Source: CAJQQK01 sp049116495 (GTDB taxonomy: Bacteria; Pseudomonadota; Alphaproteobacteria; Rhizobiales; Hyphomicrobiaceae). Taken from it: a stretch of 64,000 bases of DNA. How positions within the stretch are numbered: the first letter of the stretch is position 1; each line of letters begins with the position of its first letter. This document shows positions 17,506-27,153 of this stretch, piece by piece. The DNA lies in NCBI GenBank assembly GCA_049116495.1, contig JAGDYV010000074.1, positions 1 to 64,000 of the forward strand, written 5' to 3'. The notes beneath the pieces are model-generated. The model had not been told where the DNA came from. It worked only from the letters and a program-made list of their open reading frames with translations, and made no database searches. The position numbers were made by a program, and so were the translations under genes.

Positions 17506-19359
17506 TTGAACCGATTCGCCGGCACACCACCTCGATCAGGCCGCCAAAACCGGATGCGCCCTCTCTCGACGCCCACCCTACTGATGGTTGTAGCACCATT
17601 TTGCCTGGCAACAGCACCAAACGCCAGCGAACCGGTGCGGCATGCGATCGCGATGCACGGTCAACCAGCGCTCGGGCCCGATTTCAAGCATTTTCCCTAC
17701 GTCAATCCCAGCGCTCCCCGCGGCGGACGCCTGACTTTGGCACAGCGTGGCTCATTCAACAGCCTCAATCCATTTATCGTGCGCGGTGTCGCGCCCGGCG
17801 GTCTGCGCGGGCTGGTTTACGAAAGCCTTATGGCGCGCAGCGCCGATGAGCCGTTCACACTGTACGGCTTGCTTGCCCACGCCATCGACGTGCCTGACGA
17901 TCGTTCATCGATCACATTCCACATCGATCCCGATGCTGCATTTTCGGACGGCAAGCCCGTCACAGCTGACGATATCCTGTTTTCGCATGACCTGTTGCGT
18001 CGCAAGGGCCGGCCCTACCTGCGAAGTCACTACAATAAAGTTGCGCGAGCCGAGAAACACGACTCGAAAACCGTCAAATTCATTTTCAAAACCAACGGCG
18101 ATCGCGAGATTCCCCTGATTATGGGGCTCATGCCCATCCTACCAAAACACGCCGTCGACCCGGAAAAGTTCGATCAAACCACGCTCCGGCCGCCGATCGG
18201 CAGCGGTCCTTATGTCATTGCCAAAATCGACCCCGGAGATGCGTTGCTCTATCGCCGCAATCCGAATTATTGGGCCGCCGATCGTCCCGCCCGCCGCGGC
18301 ATGCACAACTTCGAAGAAATCCAGCAACTCTACTACCGTGACGTCTCTGCCGTATTCGAAGCGTTCAAAATAGGTACCGCCGACGCCCGTCGCGAAACCG
18401 ACCCGGCACGCTGGATCAACGGGTATGACTTCCCGGCCATGCGTGATGGTCGCGTCGTACGCAAGACGTTCAAAACCGGTCGTCCGGCGGGTATGACCGG
18501 GATCATCTTCAATACCCGCCGTGATCAATTCGCCGATGTCCGTGTGCGACGGGCCTTGTCGCTGGCATTCGACGGCCCCGGGATCAATCAGTCCCTGTAT
18601 CATGGCCGATTTGTACGCACTCAAAGCTTTTTCGCCGGCTCTGACCTGGCCTCAACCGGAAAGCCGGCCGATGCCCGCGAGCGGCAACTCTTGAAACCGT
18701 TCAAGGATGCCGTGCTGCCCGAAATCATGGCCGGCACCTGGCGCCTCCCCTCAGATAGTTCCAAGCAGGCCCGCCGCAAGAACCTTGGTCAGGCTTTCGC
18801 TCTTTTGCGCAAGGCAGGTTACGAGTTGAAAGGGCGCACACTGCTCAATCGCCGCACCGGCCATCCTTTCAAGATCGAATTCTTGGTGACATCGACCGCT
18901 CAGGAACGCATTGCCTTGAATTTCGCCAATGTCATAAAACGCCTCGGCATCGCGCTCAGCGTTCGCAAGGCCGAGGATTCGCAGTACTGGGAGCGCATCG
19001 GCCGCTTCGAATTCGATATGATCCAATGGCACTACTCGGCATCTCTCTCGCCCGGCAACGAACAAATTAATCGTTGGTCAAGTTCACACGCCGACAAACA
19101 GCGCAGCCTCAACTTCGCTGGCGTCAAGAATGCCGCCGTCGACGCGATGATCGATGCCATGCTGCAGGCAACCGAGCGAAAACACTTCGAGTCTGCCGTC
19201 CGCGCATTCGACCGAGCGCTGCTTTCAGGAAGTTACGTCATTCCACTATTTCATGTGCCAGAGCAATGGTTCGCGGTGGCATCGCATCTTCGCCATCCAC
19301 CATCTCCCCCCCTTCTCGGCACCGATTACGCAACTTGGTGGAGAATCCCGAAAAACTGA
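17506..19359 (+). CDS. ABC transporter substrate-binding protein, family 5 (YejA-like)
   Basis: Periplasmic binding protein of the peptide/opine/microcin C group (SBP_bac_5), 617 residues. The N-terminus has a signal segment (LSTPTLLMVVAPFCLATAP) and then YejA-like sequence: HAIAMHGQPALGPDFKHFPY, VNPSAPRGGRLTLAQRGSFN and SLNPFIVRG. The SBP_bac_5 core shows FSDGKPVTADDILFSHDLL and RPPIGSGPYVIAKIDPGDAL, with the C-terminal DMIQWHYSASLSPGNEQINRW. TTG 17506 has GGAG 6 nt upstream; ATG 17554 is the alternative and would start just before the signal peptide. No permease or ATPase gene of an ABC importer is nearby, so it is an orphan receptor. Ligand unknown. Confidence 0.88.
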   Translation: MNRFAGTPPRSGRQNRMRPLSTPTLLMVVAPFCLATAPNASEPVRHAIAMHGQPALGPDFKHFPYVNPSAPRGGRLTLAQRGSFNSLNPFIVRGVAPGGLRGLVYESLMARSADEPFTLYGLLAHAIDVPDDRSSITFHIDPDAAFSDGKPVTADDILFSHDLLRRKGRPYLRSHYNKVARAEKHDSKTVKFIFKTNGDREIPLIMGLMPILPKHAVDPEKFDQTTLRPPIGSGPYVIAKIDPGDALLYRRNPNYWAADRPARRGMHNFEEIQQLYYRDVSAVFEAFKIGTADARRETDPARWINGYDFPAMRDGRVVRKTFKTGRPAGMTGIIFNTRRDQFADVRVRRALSLAFDGPGINQSLYHGRFVRTQSFFAGSDLASTGKPADARERQLLKPFKDAVLPEIMAGTWRLPSDSSKQARRKNLGQAFALLRKAGYELKGRTLLNRRTGHPFKIEFLVTSTAQERIALNFANVIKRLGIALSVRKAEDSQYWERIGRFEFDMIQWHYSASLSPGNEQINRWSSSHADKQRSLNFAGVKNAAVDAMIDAMLQATERKHFESAVRAFDRALLSGSYVIPLFHVPEQWFAVASHLRHPPSPPLLGTDYATWWRIPKN

Positions 19360-19642
19360 CGCTCGATGACGCCATCGGCAGACATCCAACCGTACTCAAA
19401 GATTCCGCAAAACACTTATACAGATCTTGATCGAACGGCGGTCACAATCGCGTTGCAACAATGCGTAACATGAAGTGTGGGCATTTGTTGTGGCGCGTGA
19501 ACCCGAGACAATCGGGATAACTGGAACTAGGTTAACGTCACCCAAAAAGGCGAAATTCACCATGGAGACGTTCTGGCGTCATCCGACCGTACGCAACGAG
19601 CAAGAGCGGTACGCGCAGATGACTAGCAAGGGAGATTGAAAC

Positions 19643-20878
19643 GTGAAATCATTTCGAGTTCTGATGGCCGGTCTGGCGATGATCGGACTCTGGGCCGGCC
19701 AGGCGGTCGCGCAAAGTAGTTTTGTTGCCGGCATGACCCCGGTGGCCCCTGCCACAAACTTCACGAAGGTGCAGTTCAAGCTTCCATTCGGGATGTCCGC
19801 CAAAAAGGTTCGCCGCATCCTCGGCCGCGACGGCTATAATGAAATCGTCATCACCTACATCGGCATCATCGATGCCAAGGCCGACGCCTGCCGCAATGGC
19901 ATCCGCTACCGCGTCAAAGTTCGTGCAAACGGTTCCTACGAGTACCGCAACGAAATCGGCAAATGTCGTGATGCCATCAAGGCTGCAGATGTCCGTGATA
20001 TTATTCGCAAGGAAGGCTTCCGCCGCATTGATATTCAGGATGACGGCAAGGTGCCCTATATCGCCTCCGGCTGCCGCCAGGGTGATCGCTATGACATCAC
20101 CGTCAACGAATTTGGCGATGTAAAGGTTGGCCGTCGGATTGGCAGTTGCCGCAACAGGGGGATAACCGCTGATGCCCTGAGAGCCGCCTTGCGCAAGGAA
20201 GGCTTCGATCGCATCAAATTCGTCGACAGGCGACGCCGCAGCTACATTGTCGAAGCGTGCCGGAACGGCCGTCGCCTGCGCTTGGATATCGCGAACAACC
20301 AGAATGCGACAATTAACGATCGCCAACGGATCGGCCGGTGTGCGAGCGCTATCAGGTCACGTGATCTCGCCGATGTCCTGATCAAAGCCGGTTTCAATCG
20401 TGTCGACATCGTTGACGACAAGCTGCCCCGCTATAAGGCCGAAGCCTGCCGTGGCAACGACCGTATGCGTATCGCCATCAATCGCTGGGGCGAGCGCATC
20501 AACGAGCGAAAAATCGGCAACTGCCAGCCGCCGGCAACCGTCGCCAGCCTCACGGAGGATCTACGCAACAACGCCAGGCGCTTCAAAGGCATCAGCGTTC
20601 GTGTCGGGCGACGCTACCCGTTCGTTGCGGACGTGTGTGACAATGGTCAGCGCCGCGAGCTCTACTTCTCGAAATACGGCCAGATCGAAGGCAAACGCGA
20701 TCGCGGACGTTGTGACTCGCCACGCATGGAAGCGGTCCTCGACAAGTTGCGCGATCGCGGCTTCCGGGGCTTGGAAATTTTCGTTGAAGGATGCCGTCGC
20801 AGTGGTCGCCGTGTCCGCATCAAGCTGGATGAATACGGCAATCAACTCGATCGAGAGCGCATTGGGCGCTGCCGCTGA
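19643..20878 (+). CDS. Secreted protein with six tandem two-cysteine repeats
   Basis: 411-residue basic protein with a signal peptide (MKSFRVLMAGLAMIGLWAGQ, cleavage near AVAQ-SS). From about residue 51 it consists of six repeats of roughly 50-63 residues. The pattern is: amphipathic helix, (R/K)xxGFxxI, a variable strand, a Cys near the middle (AC+xGxR), a hydrophobic strand, G, then (R)xIGxC. Cysteines are at 83/108, 144/169, 206/233, 269/294, 332/357 and 384/410, 25-27 residues apart within each repeat, suggesting one disulfide per repeat. The helix-strand layout resembles PepSY-type modules, but that link is tentative. GTG 19643 has AAGGGAG 9 nt upstream. Function unknown; periplasmic or extracellular by signal peptide. 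Confidence 0.8.
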   Translation: MKSFRVLMAGLAMIGLWAGQAVAQSSFVAGMTPVAPATNFTKVQFKLPFGMSAKKVRRILGRDGYNEIVITYIGIIDAKADACRNGIRYRVKVRANGSYEYRNEIGKCRDAIKAADVRDIIRKEGFRRIDIQDDGKVPYIASGCRQGDRYDITVNEFGDVKVGRRIGSCRNRGITADALRAALRKEGFDRIKFVDRRRRSYIVEACRNGRRLRLDIANNQNATINDRQRIGRCASAIRSRDLADVLIKAGFNRVDIVDDKLPRYKAEACRGNDRMRIAINRWGERINERKIGNCQPPATVASLTEDLRNNARRFKGISVRVGRRYPFVADVCDNGQRRELYFSKYGQIEGKRDRGRCDSPRMEAVLDKLRDRGFRGLEIFVEGCRRSGRRVRIKLDEYGNQLDRERIGRCR

Positions 20879-20908
20879 TCACCGTTGATCCAAAGACACA
20901 ACGCACCA

Positions 20909-20934
20909 ACGGGGGCGCCCGCCAGCGCCCCCGT
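20909..20934. terminator. Strong GC-rich hairpin between converging genes
   Basis: ACGGGGGCGC and GCGCCCCCGT form a perfect 10-bp stem with a 6-nt loop, between the converging repeat-protein gene and mfd. No T-run follows on either strand, so it is a terminator candidate only by position and stability. Confidence 0.5.
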
Positions 20935-20961
20935 CTACGTATCCAGCAAAGCACCGATGGC

Positions 20962-23900
20962 TCACGCAGCCGCCACATCCTCGCGCACCAGCGTCGCCAA
21001 CGACTTGACGATTCTCAGGACACCCTTCACCCGGCGCGCATCATCGATCCAATCGGCCTTGTAGACCAGCTTGTGATCCGGTTGCAGGCGCGCCGCCCCG
21101 CGCGAGCGCTGCATGAAATCAACCAGCCCCGCTGGTTTGGCAAACTGATTGTTCCGGAATTGCAGGACACCACCTTTGGGCCCCGCATCCACCTGGGCAA
21201 TCCCGGCAACGGAGCAAAACGCCTTGATCTCCATGACATCGAGCAGTGCCTTGACCTCGGCCGGCAAATCTCCAAACCGATCCACCAGCTCGGCACCGAA
21301 CTCATCGATCTCAGCGCGGCTACCCAGTCCCGATAGGCGTCGATAAAGCCCCAGCCGCACCTGTAGGTCGGCTACATAGGATTCCGGTATCAGGCTCGTC
21401 ACGCCAAGGCCGATTTGCGGTGACCACTGCTCTTCGCTCTGTGGACCACCCTCGCCTTTCAGGTTTGTTATCGCCTCTTCCAGCATCGATTGGTAGAGTT
21501 CAAACCCGACCTCCCGGATATGACCTGATTGCTCTTCACCGAGCAGATTGCCGCCGCCACGAATATCGAGGTCATGGCTCGCCAGCGAGAACCCGGCACC
21601 CAGCGTATCGAGCGAGTTCAGCACCTTGAGGCGCTTCTCCGCCGCTTCTGTCAAACGCTTGCCCGGCGGAGTCGTAAAGTAGGCATAGGCCCGCGTTTTC
21701 GAACGTCCGACACGACCGCGCAACTGATAGAGCTGCGCCAACCCGAACATGTCGGCGCGATGCACGATCATTGTATTGGCATTCGGCACGTCAAGACCGG
21801 ACTCGACGATTGCCGTCGACAGCAGGATATCGAATTCGCCATCATAAAACGCACTCATGATGCGCTCGATCTCCGACGGCGGCAGCTGACCATGCGCGCG
21901 CGCCACCCGCAATTCGGGCACCGTCTCTTCGAGAAACTCCGCCACTTCAGCGATATCGGCGACACGTGGCACCACATAGAACGACTGGCCACCACGATAG
22001 CGTTCCCGCAACAGCGCCTCGCGCAGGATCACCGGGTCAAACGGTGAGATATAGGAGCGTACGGCCAACCGATCGACCGGCGGCGTCGTTATCAGCGACA
22101 ACTCGCGCACGCCCGACAGAGCCAATTGCAGCGTGCGCGGAATCGGCGTTGCCGATAGCGTCAGCACGTGCACCTCTTCACGCATCTTCTTCAGGCGTTC
22201 CTTGTGGGCCACGCCAAAGTGCTGCTCCTCATCGATGATGACGAGGCCCAGGTGCGAGAACTCAACCGACTTGCCAAACAGCGCATGCGTCCCAACGACG
22301 ACATCGATCTGCCCCTCTTTGAGATCTTTCTTGACGACATTGAGATCCTTCGGACTGACCAGACGCGAGGCCTGCGCGACGCGGATCGGGAAGCCTTTAA
22401 GGCGGTCGACAAAAGACTTATAGTGTTGCCGCGCGAGCAACGTCGTCGGCACCACGACGGCGACCTGGAAACCAGCCAACGCAGCAACAAACGCAGCCCG
22501 CAGCGCCACTTCCGTTTTGCCAAAGCCGACATCACCACACACCAGACGGTCCATCGGGCGACCCGCATTGAGATCTTCCAGCACCGCCTCGATGCTGAGC
22601 ATCTGGTCTTCCGTCTCCTCGAACGGAAACCGCGCGACGAACTCATCGTAGGCACCTTCAGGCGGTGCCATTTGCGGTGCCTCACGCAAGACCCGCATCG
22701 CCGCAACCTTGATCAGCTCTGACGCAATCTCGCGCAGGCGCTGTTTCAGCCGCGCCTTGCGTGTCTGCCAACCAGCCCCACCAAGCCGGTCCAACTGCGC
22801 CGCTTCACTTTCCGAGCCATAGCGCGACAGCAATTCGATATTCTCAACCGGCAGGAACAGCTTGTCGCCGCCGGCATAGATCAACTCAAGGCAATCATGC
22901 GCCGCCCCCAGCGCCTCAACCGTCTTCAGGCTTTCGAACCGCCCGATCCCGTGATCCGTGTGCACGACCAGATCGCCGATCGCCAGCGCGGTGGCTTCGG
23001 TAATGACGTCAGCGGCTTTCTTCTTCGCGCGTCGCGGCCGAACCAATCGGTCGCCCAGCACATCCTGCTCGCCGATCACCAACAGCTGCTCGGTTTCAAA
23101 ACCATGTTCGAGGCCGAGGACACCCATCGCCACGCAGTCACCGGGCAACGCCAACGCTTCGGCATAATTGGCGACCGGTCGAGCCTTTTCCAAACCTCGT
23201 TCCGTGAGCAGTTTGCTCAGCCGTTCGCGTGCACCAGGCGTCCAGGCCGCAACGATGACCCTTTTTTGTTGGCTGAGACGGGACTTGATATAGCCGATCA
23301 CCGCACCAAACAGATCTCCGCCATCGGCAAGTCTCTCCGGTGCAAAGTTGCGCGAGCGGTGCCCGCCAATATCGACTGTGCCGGTCTCATCACCATCATT
23401 GAATGCGGAAAAGACGCCGTGCTCACGCGCGCCCAGCAAGTCATGCCATTCCGTTTCGCCGAGATACATCTGCTGCGGCGGCACCGGCTTGTACGGCGGC
23501 GCCCCGAACGTCTGCGCTTCAAGTCCTTCGACCCGCGCCAGGTAATGCTCCTGGATCTGCTCGAAGCGGCGTTCAAACGCATCGCCACTCAACTGGTCAA
23601 ACGTGATCCGTGCTTCACCAGTATAGTCAAAGATCGTCTCAAGCTCTTCATGAAAGAACGGCAACCAGTGCTCCATGCCGGCATAGCGCTGCCCCTCACT
23701 CACCGCCTGGTAGAGCGGGTCATCGCCCGTCGCGCCGCCAAACAGCTCGACGTAGCTCTGCCGGAACCGCTTTGTTGCCTCCTCACCCAGCGCGCACTCG
23801 CTGACGGGCATCAGGATCAGCTTCTGGACAATCTTGCCCGTGCGCTGCGTATCAGGATCGAACGCCTTGATGGTCTCAAGCGTGTCTCCAAAGAAGTCCA

Positions 23901-24459
23901 AACGCACTGGCGAGCTACGCCCCGGCGGGAACAAGTCGAGGATGCCGCCGCGCACGGCAAACTCACCAGCTTCCATCACCGTGCCGGTGCGTTGATAACC
24001 ACCATTCGTCAACCGCAACATCAGACGGTTCATATCGATGCGCTGCCCGGGCGCCAGCTGGCGCATCGACTGGCGCACGAACTGTCGCGGCGGCAGGCGT
24101 TGCAGCACGCTGTTCACGGTCGTCAGCACAATGATAGGCTCTTTGCCTGACGCCAGCGCCAAACGTGCCAGCGACGTCATCCGCTTGGCGACAATGTCGG
24201 CATTGGGACCAATGCGGTCGTAGGGCACGGTATCCCAGGCCGGGATCGAGATCTTGCGGATCTTGGGCGCGAAGAACTGCAGGCCGCGTTCGAGCGCATC
24301 GAGACGCCGGTCATCGCGCGCGATATGCACGAGCGTCGGGGCATGACCGTCTGTCGAGGCCGACGCATCGCGCAGCAACTGCGCCAGAACCAACGCGTCC
24401 TGCCCCTCAACGACACCGGTAAACTTGACCACTGGACGTGCGTCAATCGTATCCGACAT
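20962..24459 (-). CDS. mfd: Transcription-repair coupling factor
   Basis: 1165-residue Mfd, an ATP-driven DNA translocase that removes stalled RNA polymerase and recruits UvrA. Domains in order: UvrB-like N-terminal modules (NGGYQRTGTVMEAGEFAVRG then GILDLFPPG), the RNA-polymerase-interacting domain (LAIGDLVVHTDHGIGRFESL), helicase motif I (GDVGFGKTEVALRAAF, near residue 643), motif II (IIDEEQHFGVAHKERLK, near 741), motif III (LSATPIPRTL), and the RecG-like TRG region (YAYFTTPPGKRLTEAAEKRL then LGAGFSLASHDLDIRGGGNL). ATG 24459 (MSDTID) is used; a 24-codon extension is unlikely. It lies 76 bp downstream of sdhE, probably in one operon, an arrangement seen in many alphaproteobacteria. Confidence 0.97.
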   Translation of the reverse strand: MSDTIDARPVVKFTGVVEGQDALVLAQLLRDASASTDGHAPTLVHIARDDRRLDALERGLQFFAPKIRKISIPAWDTVPYDRIGPNADIVAKRMTSLARLALASGKEPIIVLTTVNSVLQRLPPRQFVRQSMRQLAPGQRIDMNRLMLRLTNGGYQRTGTVMEAGEFAVRGGILDLFPPGRSSPVRLDFFGDTLETIKAFDPDTQRTGKIVQKLILMPVSECALGEEATKRFRQSYVELFGGATGDDPLYQAVSEGQRYAGMEHWLPFFHEELETIFDYTGEARITFDQLSGDAFERRFEQIQEHYLARVEGLEAQTFGAPPYKPVPPQQMYLGETEWHDLLGAREHGVFSAFNDGDETGTVDIGGHRSRNFAPERLADGGDLFGAVIGYIKSRLSQQKRVIVAAWTPGARERLSKLLTERGLEKARPVANYAEALALPGDCVAMGVLGLEHGFETEQLLVIGEQDVLGDRLVRPRRAKKKAADVITEATALAIGDLVVHTDHGIGRFESLKTVEALGAAHDCLELIYAGGDKLFLPVENIELLSRYGSESEAAQLDRLGGAGWQTRKARLKQRLREIASELIKVAAMRVLREAPQMAPPEGAYDEFVARFPFEETEDQMLSIEAVLEDLNAGRPMDRLVCGDVGFGKTEVALRAAFVAALAGFQVAVVVPTTLLARQHYKSFVDRLKGFPIRVAQASRLVSPKDLNVVKKDLKEGQIDVVVGTHALFGKSVEFSHLGLVIIDEEQHFGVAHKERLKKMREEVHVLTLSATPIPRTLQLALSGVRELSLITTPPVDRLAVRSYISPFDPVILREALLRERYRGGQSFYVVPRVADIAEVAEFLEETVPELRVARAHGQLPPSEIERIMSAFYDGEFDILLSTAIVESGLDVPNANTMIVHRADMFGLAQLYQLRGRVGRSKTRAYAYFTTPPGKRLTEAAEKRLKVLNSLDTLGAGFSLASHDLDIRGGGNLLGEEQSGHIREVGFELYQSMLEEAITNLKGEGGPQSEEQWSPQIGLGVTSLIPESYVADLQVRLGLYRRLSGLGSRAEIDEFGAELVDRFGDLPAEVKALLDVMEIKAFCSVAGIAQVDAGPKGGVLQFRNNQFAKPAGLVDFMQRSRGAARLQPDHKLVYKADWIDDARRVKGVLRIVKSLATLVREDVAAA

Positions 24460-24535
24460 GCTTAGACCAACCCCAATTCTGCACGTACTGTTGCCCGCAT
24501 TGCTTTTTGTATCTGCCCCCGAGGGCAGCACCTCA

Positions 24536-24829
24536 TCAAGACAGCGCGTGAAACTCGCGCATATCCGCGATCAGCGCCGAGAAGCTCGGTTCGGGACAGG
24601 CCACTTGCGCCAGCAACCAGGCGTTGATCTCCGGATCACCGACTTCCAGGAAGGCTTCGAACGTCTGCAACTCCGCGTCCGACATGCCATCAAGCTTGGC
24701 CGCCGCATAGCGCCCCACCATCCAATCCATCTCTTTTGTACCGCGATACTGCGCCCGATAGAGCGCCCGTTTGCGCCGCAACGCCAGCTCCTCGCTGGCG
24801 GGCTTGTCGCTGCCCGCTTGCTCATCCAT
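24536..24829 (-). CDS. sdhE: Succinate dehydrogenase assembly factor SdhE (FAD assembly factor)
   Basis: 97-residue member of the SdhE/Sdh5 family (formerly DUF339), which promotes covalent FAD attachment to SdhA. The signature RRKRALYRAQYRGTKEMDWM (about residues 18-37) includes the RG pair needed for activity. It continues GRYAAAKLDGMSDAELQTFE and FLEVGDPEINAWLL. ATG 24829 has GAGGAG 8 nt upstream. The gene precedes mfd on the same strand and diverges from recG. Confidence 0.93.
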   Translation of the reverse strand: MDEQAGSDKPASEELALRRKRALYRAQYRGTKEMDWMVGRYAAAKLDGMSDAELQTFEAFLEVGDPEINAWLLAQVACPEPSFSALIADMREFHALS

Positions 24830-24994
24830 GTTCCGTGCTCCTCGCTGTGCGTCGGCCAAAGCCAGACCAAGTGCTTCAAGAATTGCCGGCCACAGCTGAT
24901 ATCCGAGGCCTGTATAGCCCCTGCCAGAGGCGGATGGAAGCGATCCCCCGCCAATGCTACAACGTGGCCAACATTGTCGAACCCGAAGGCTGAT

Positions 24995-27109
24995 ATGCGG
25001 CCAGAAGCATTAAATCCGCTGTTTGCAGATGCCCTGTCCATCAAGGGCGTCGGTCCGCGCGTCGTGACGCTCCTGAAAAAGGCGTTCGACCTGCCGCCCG
25101 GCGTCTCGGAACCGCGCGTGCTGGATTTTCTCTGGCACATGCCGACCGGTGTCATTGACCGGCGGTCGGAACCCTCCCTTCGCGACGCTGTCCCTGGCAC
25201 GATTGCGACGCTGGCCGTCCGCGTCCTCAAGCACCGGGCGCCCCCGCGCGGTAACAACAAGGCGCCCTATCGGGTGTCCTGTGAAGATGAGACCGGCACG
25301 ATCGACATCGTCTTCTTTCGAACCGAGCGTGCCTTTGTCGAGCGTCAGCTGCCGGTTGGCGAGATCCGCTTCATTTCTGGGCGCGTCGAGGCCTACGGCG
25401 ACAAGTTGCAGATGGTCCACCCCGACTACATCGTCGCACAGGAAGCCCGCCATGATCTCCCGATGTTGGAGCCGGTCTATGGTTTGACGGCCGGTCTCTC
25501 CGCCAAAGTCCTCGGCAAGCTGAGCCGTCAGGCCATCATCCAGGTCCCGGCCGTGGAGGAGTGGCTCACACCGCAACTGCTGCAGGCCCGTCACTGGCCC
25601 TCCTTCAATGACGCGATCCAGCGGGTCCACAAACCAGAAGATCCCACCGACGTATCCACGGGTGGTCTGCCGTGGCAACGTCTTGCCTACGATGAATTGC
25701 TCGCCGGTCAATTGGCGCTCGGCCTCGTGCGCGCCAGTCTCAAGTCGCAGACCGGCCGTGTCGTCGAGGGCGACGGCCGCATTCGCAAGAAGATCACCGA
25801 CGCGCTGCCGTTCGACCTGACCGGTTCCCAGAGCGAGGCCATGGCCGAGATCGAAGAGGATCTGGCGAGCCCAAGCCGTATGCTGCGCTTGCTGCAAGGC
25901 GACGTCGGATCCGGCAAAACCGTCGTAGCCCTGCTGACCTGTGCCATCGCCAACGAAATTGGTGCCCAGGCCGCCATAATGGCACCAACCGAAGTCCTCG
26001 CCCGCCAGCATCTCGAAACCATCGAACCATTGGCCGAGGCTGCCGGCTTGCGTCTCGCTGTTCTCACGGGACGTGAAAAGGGCAAGGCGCGCGATGCCAT
26101 CCTGGCCGAACTCGCCGCTGGCTTCATTGATATCCTGATTGGCACGCACGCGCTCTTCCAGCCGGACGTCCACTACAAGGATCTTGCCGTCGCAATCATT
26201 GACGAGCAACACCGTTTCGGCGTGCACCAGCGGCTCGCCTTGCAATCGAAAGGCCGCGACGGGGGCAGCAACGTCCTTGCGATGACCGCGACGCCGATCC
26301 CGCGCACACTGCTCATGACCCACTACGGCGACCTCGACGTCTCGCGGCTGCGCGACAAACCGGCCGGGCGCAAGCCCGTCGAAACCAAAGCGATTGCGGT
26401 CGAACGTATCGAAGAAGTCATTCAGGGCCTGCGCCGCGCCGTTAGCGGTGGCGCTCAGATCTATTGGGTGTGTCCCCTGATCGAAAGTTCGATGGTCTCT
26501 GAAATGGCGGCCGCCGAAGAGCGTCAGGCGCATCTCGCTCAGATCTTCGGCGATCAGGTCGGATTACTGCACGGCGCCATGTCGCCCGCCGCCAAGGACA
26601 CCATGATGGCCGAGTTCTCCGACAACAAAATAAAGATCCTGGTCTCGACGACCGTGATCGAAGTCGGTGTAAACGTTCCCAATGCCAGCATCATGGTCAT
26701 CGAACACGCCGAACGCTTTGGGTTGGCACAGCTGCATCAGTTACGTGGCCGCGTCGGGCGTGGCTCGCGGCAATCCTATTGCATGCTGCTTTACAAATCA
26801 CCGCTCAGCGAGACCGCCGAAGCCCGCATTGAGATGATGCGTGAAACGGAAGACGGCTTTGAGATCTCGGAAAAGGACTTGGAACTGCGTGGCGGCGGCG
26901 AAGTGCTCGGCGCCCGCCAATCCGGATTGCCCGAGTTCCGTGTCGCGGATGTTCCAGGCTTCCAGGACCTGTTGGCCGCGGCCCGCAACGACGCCGTCAT
27001 GATCCTGGATCTTGATCCCAAACTGGACAGCGAACGCGGCAAGGCCCTTCGCACCCTTTTATATTTGTTCGAGTGCGACGAAGCCGTCCGCCTGTTCCGC
27101 GCCGCATAA
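24995..27109 (+). CDS. recG: ATP-dependent DNA helicase RecG
   Basis: 704-residue branch-migration helicase that remodels stalled forks and Holliday junctions. The N-terminal wedge/OB domain contains SIKGVGPRVVTLLKKAFDLP and YRVSCEDETGTIDIVFFRTE. Helicase motif I reads LLQGDVGSGKTVVALLTCAI near residue 304. Motif II is IIDEQHRFGVHQRLAL near 403, motif III is MTATPIPRTLLMTHYGDLD, and the TRG segment ends LELRGGGEVLGARQSGLPEF. ATG 24995 gives the normal length and has GAAGG upstream; a longer open frame reaching back to 24425 overlaps sdhE and is rejected. The upstream divergent sdhE-mfd pair is the common alphaproteobacterial context. Confidence 0.97.
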   Translation: MRPEALNPLFADALSIKGVGPRVVTLLKKAFDLPPGVSEPRVLDFLWHMPTGVIDRRSEPSLRDAVPGTIATLAVRVLKHRAPPRGNNKAPYRVSCEDETGTIDIVFFRTERAFVERQLPVGEIRFISGRVEAYGDKLQMVHPDYIVAQEARHDLPMLEPVYGLTAGLSAKVLGKLSRQAIIQVPAVEEWLTPQLLQARHWPSFNDAIQRVHKPEDPTDVSTGGLPWQRLAYDELLAGQLALGLVRASLKSQTGRVVEGDGRIRKKITDALPFDLTGSQSEAMAEIEEDLASPSRMLRLLQGDVGSGKTVVALLTCAIANEIGAQAAIMAPTEVLARQHLETIEPLAEAAGLRLAVLTGREKGKARDAILAELAAGFIDILIGTHALFQPDVHYKDLAVAIIDEQHRFGVHQRLALQSKGRDGGSNVLAMTATPIPRTLLMTHYGDLDVSRLRDKPAGRKPVETKAIAVERIEEVIQGLRRAVSGGAQIYWVCPLIESSMVSEMAAAEERQAHLAQIFGDQVGLLHGAMSPAAKDTMMAEFSDNKIKILVSTTVIEVGVNVPNASIMVIEHAERFGLAQLHQLRGRVGRGSRQSYCMLLYKSPLSETAEARIEMMRETEDGFEISEKDLELRGGGEVLGARQSGLPEFRVADVPGFQDLLAAARNDAVMILDLDPKLDSERGKALRTLLYLFECDEAVRLFRAA

Positions 27110-27153
27110 AACAGCGCGGACACCACCTCTTCCGTTCAATGGCGTAACGGTGT

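Noticed and set aside
22897..24150. 417-residue open frame on the plus strand opposite mfd
   Set aside because: Antisense shadow of the mfd N-terminal half; Arg/His/Gln-rich without domain features.
24425..24994. 190-codon N-terminal extension of recG
   Set aside because: It overlaps sdhE on the other strand; RecG has its normal length and start at 24995.
25010..26533. 507-residue open frame on the minus strand opposite recG
   Set aside because: It is a codon-shadow of recG in GC-rich DNA. The protein has no recognisable domain, while the plus strand encodes complete helicase motifs.
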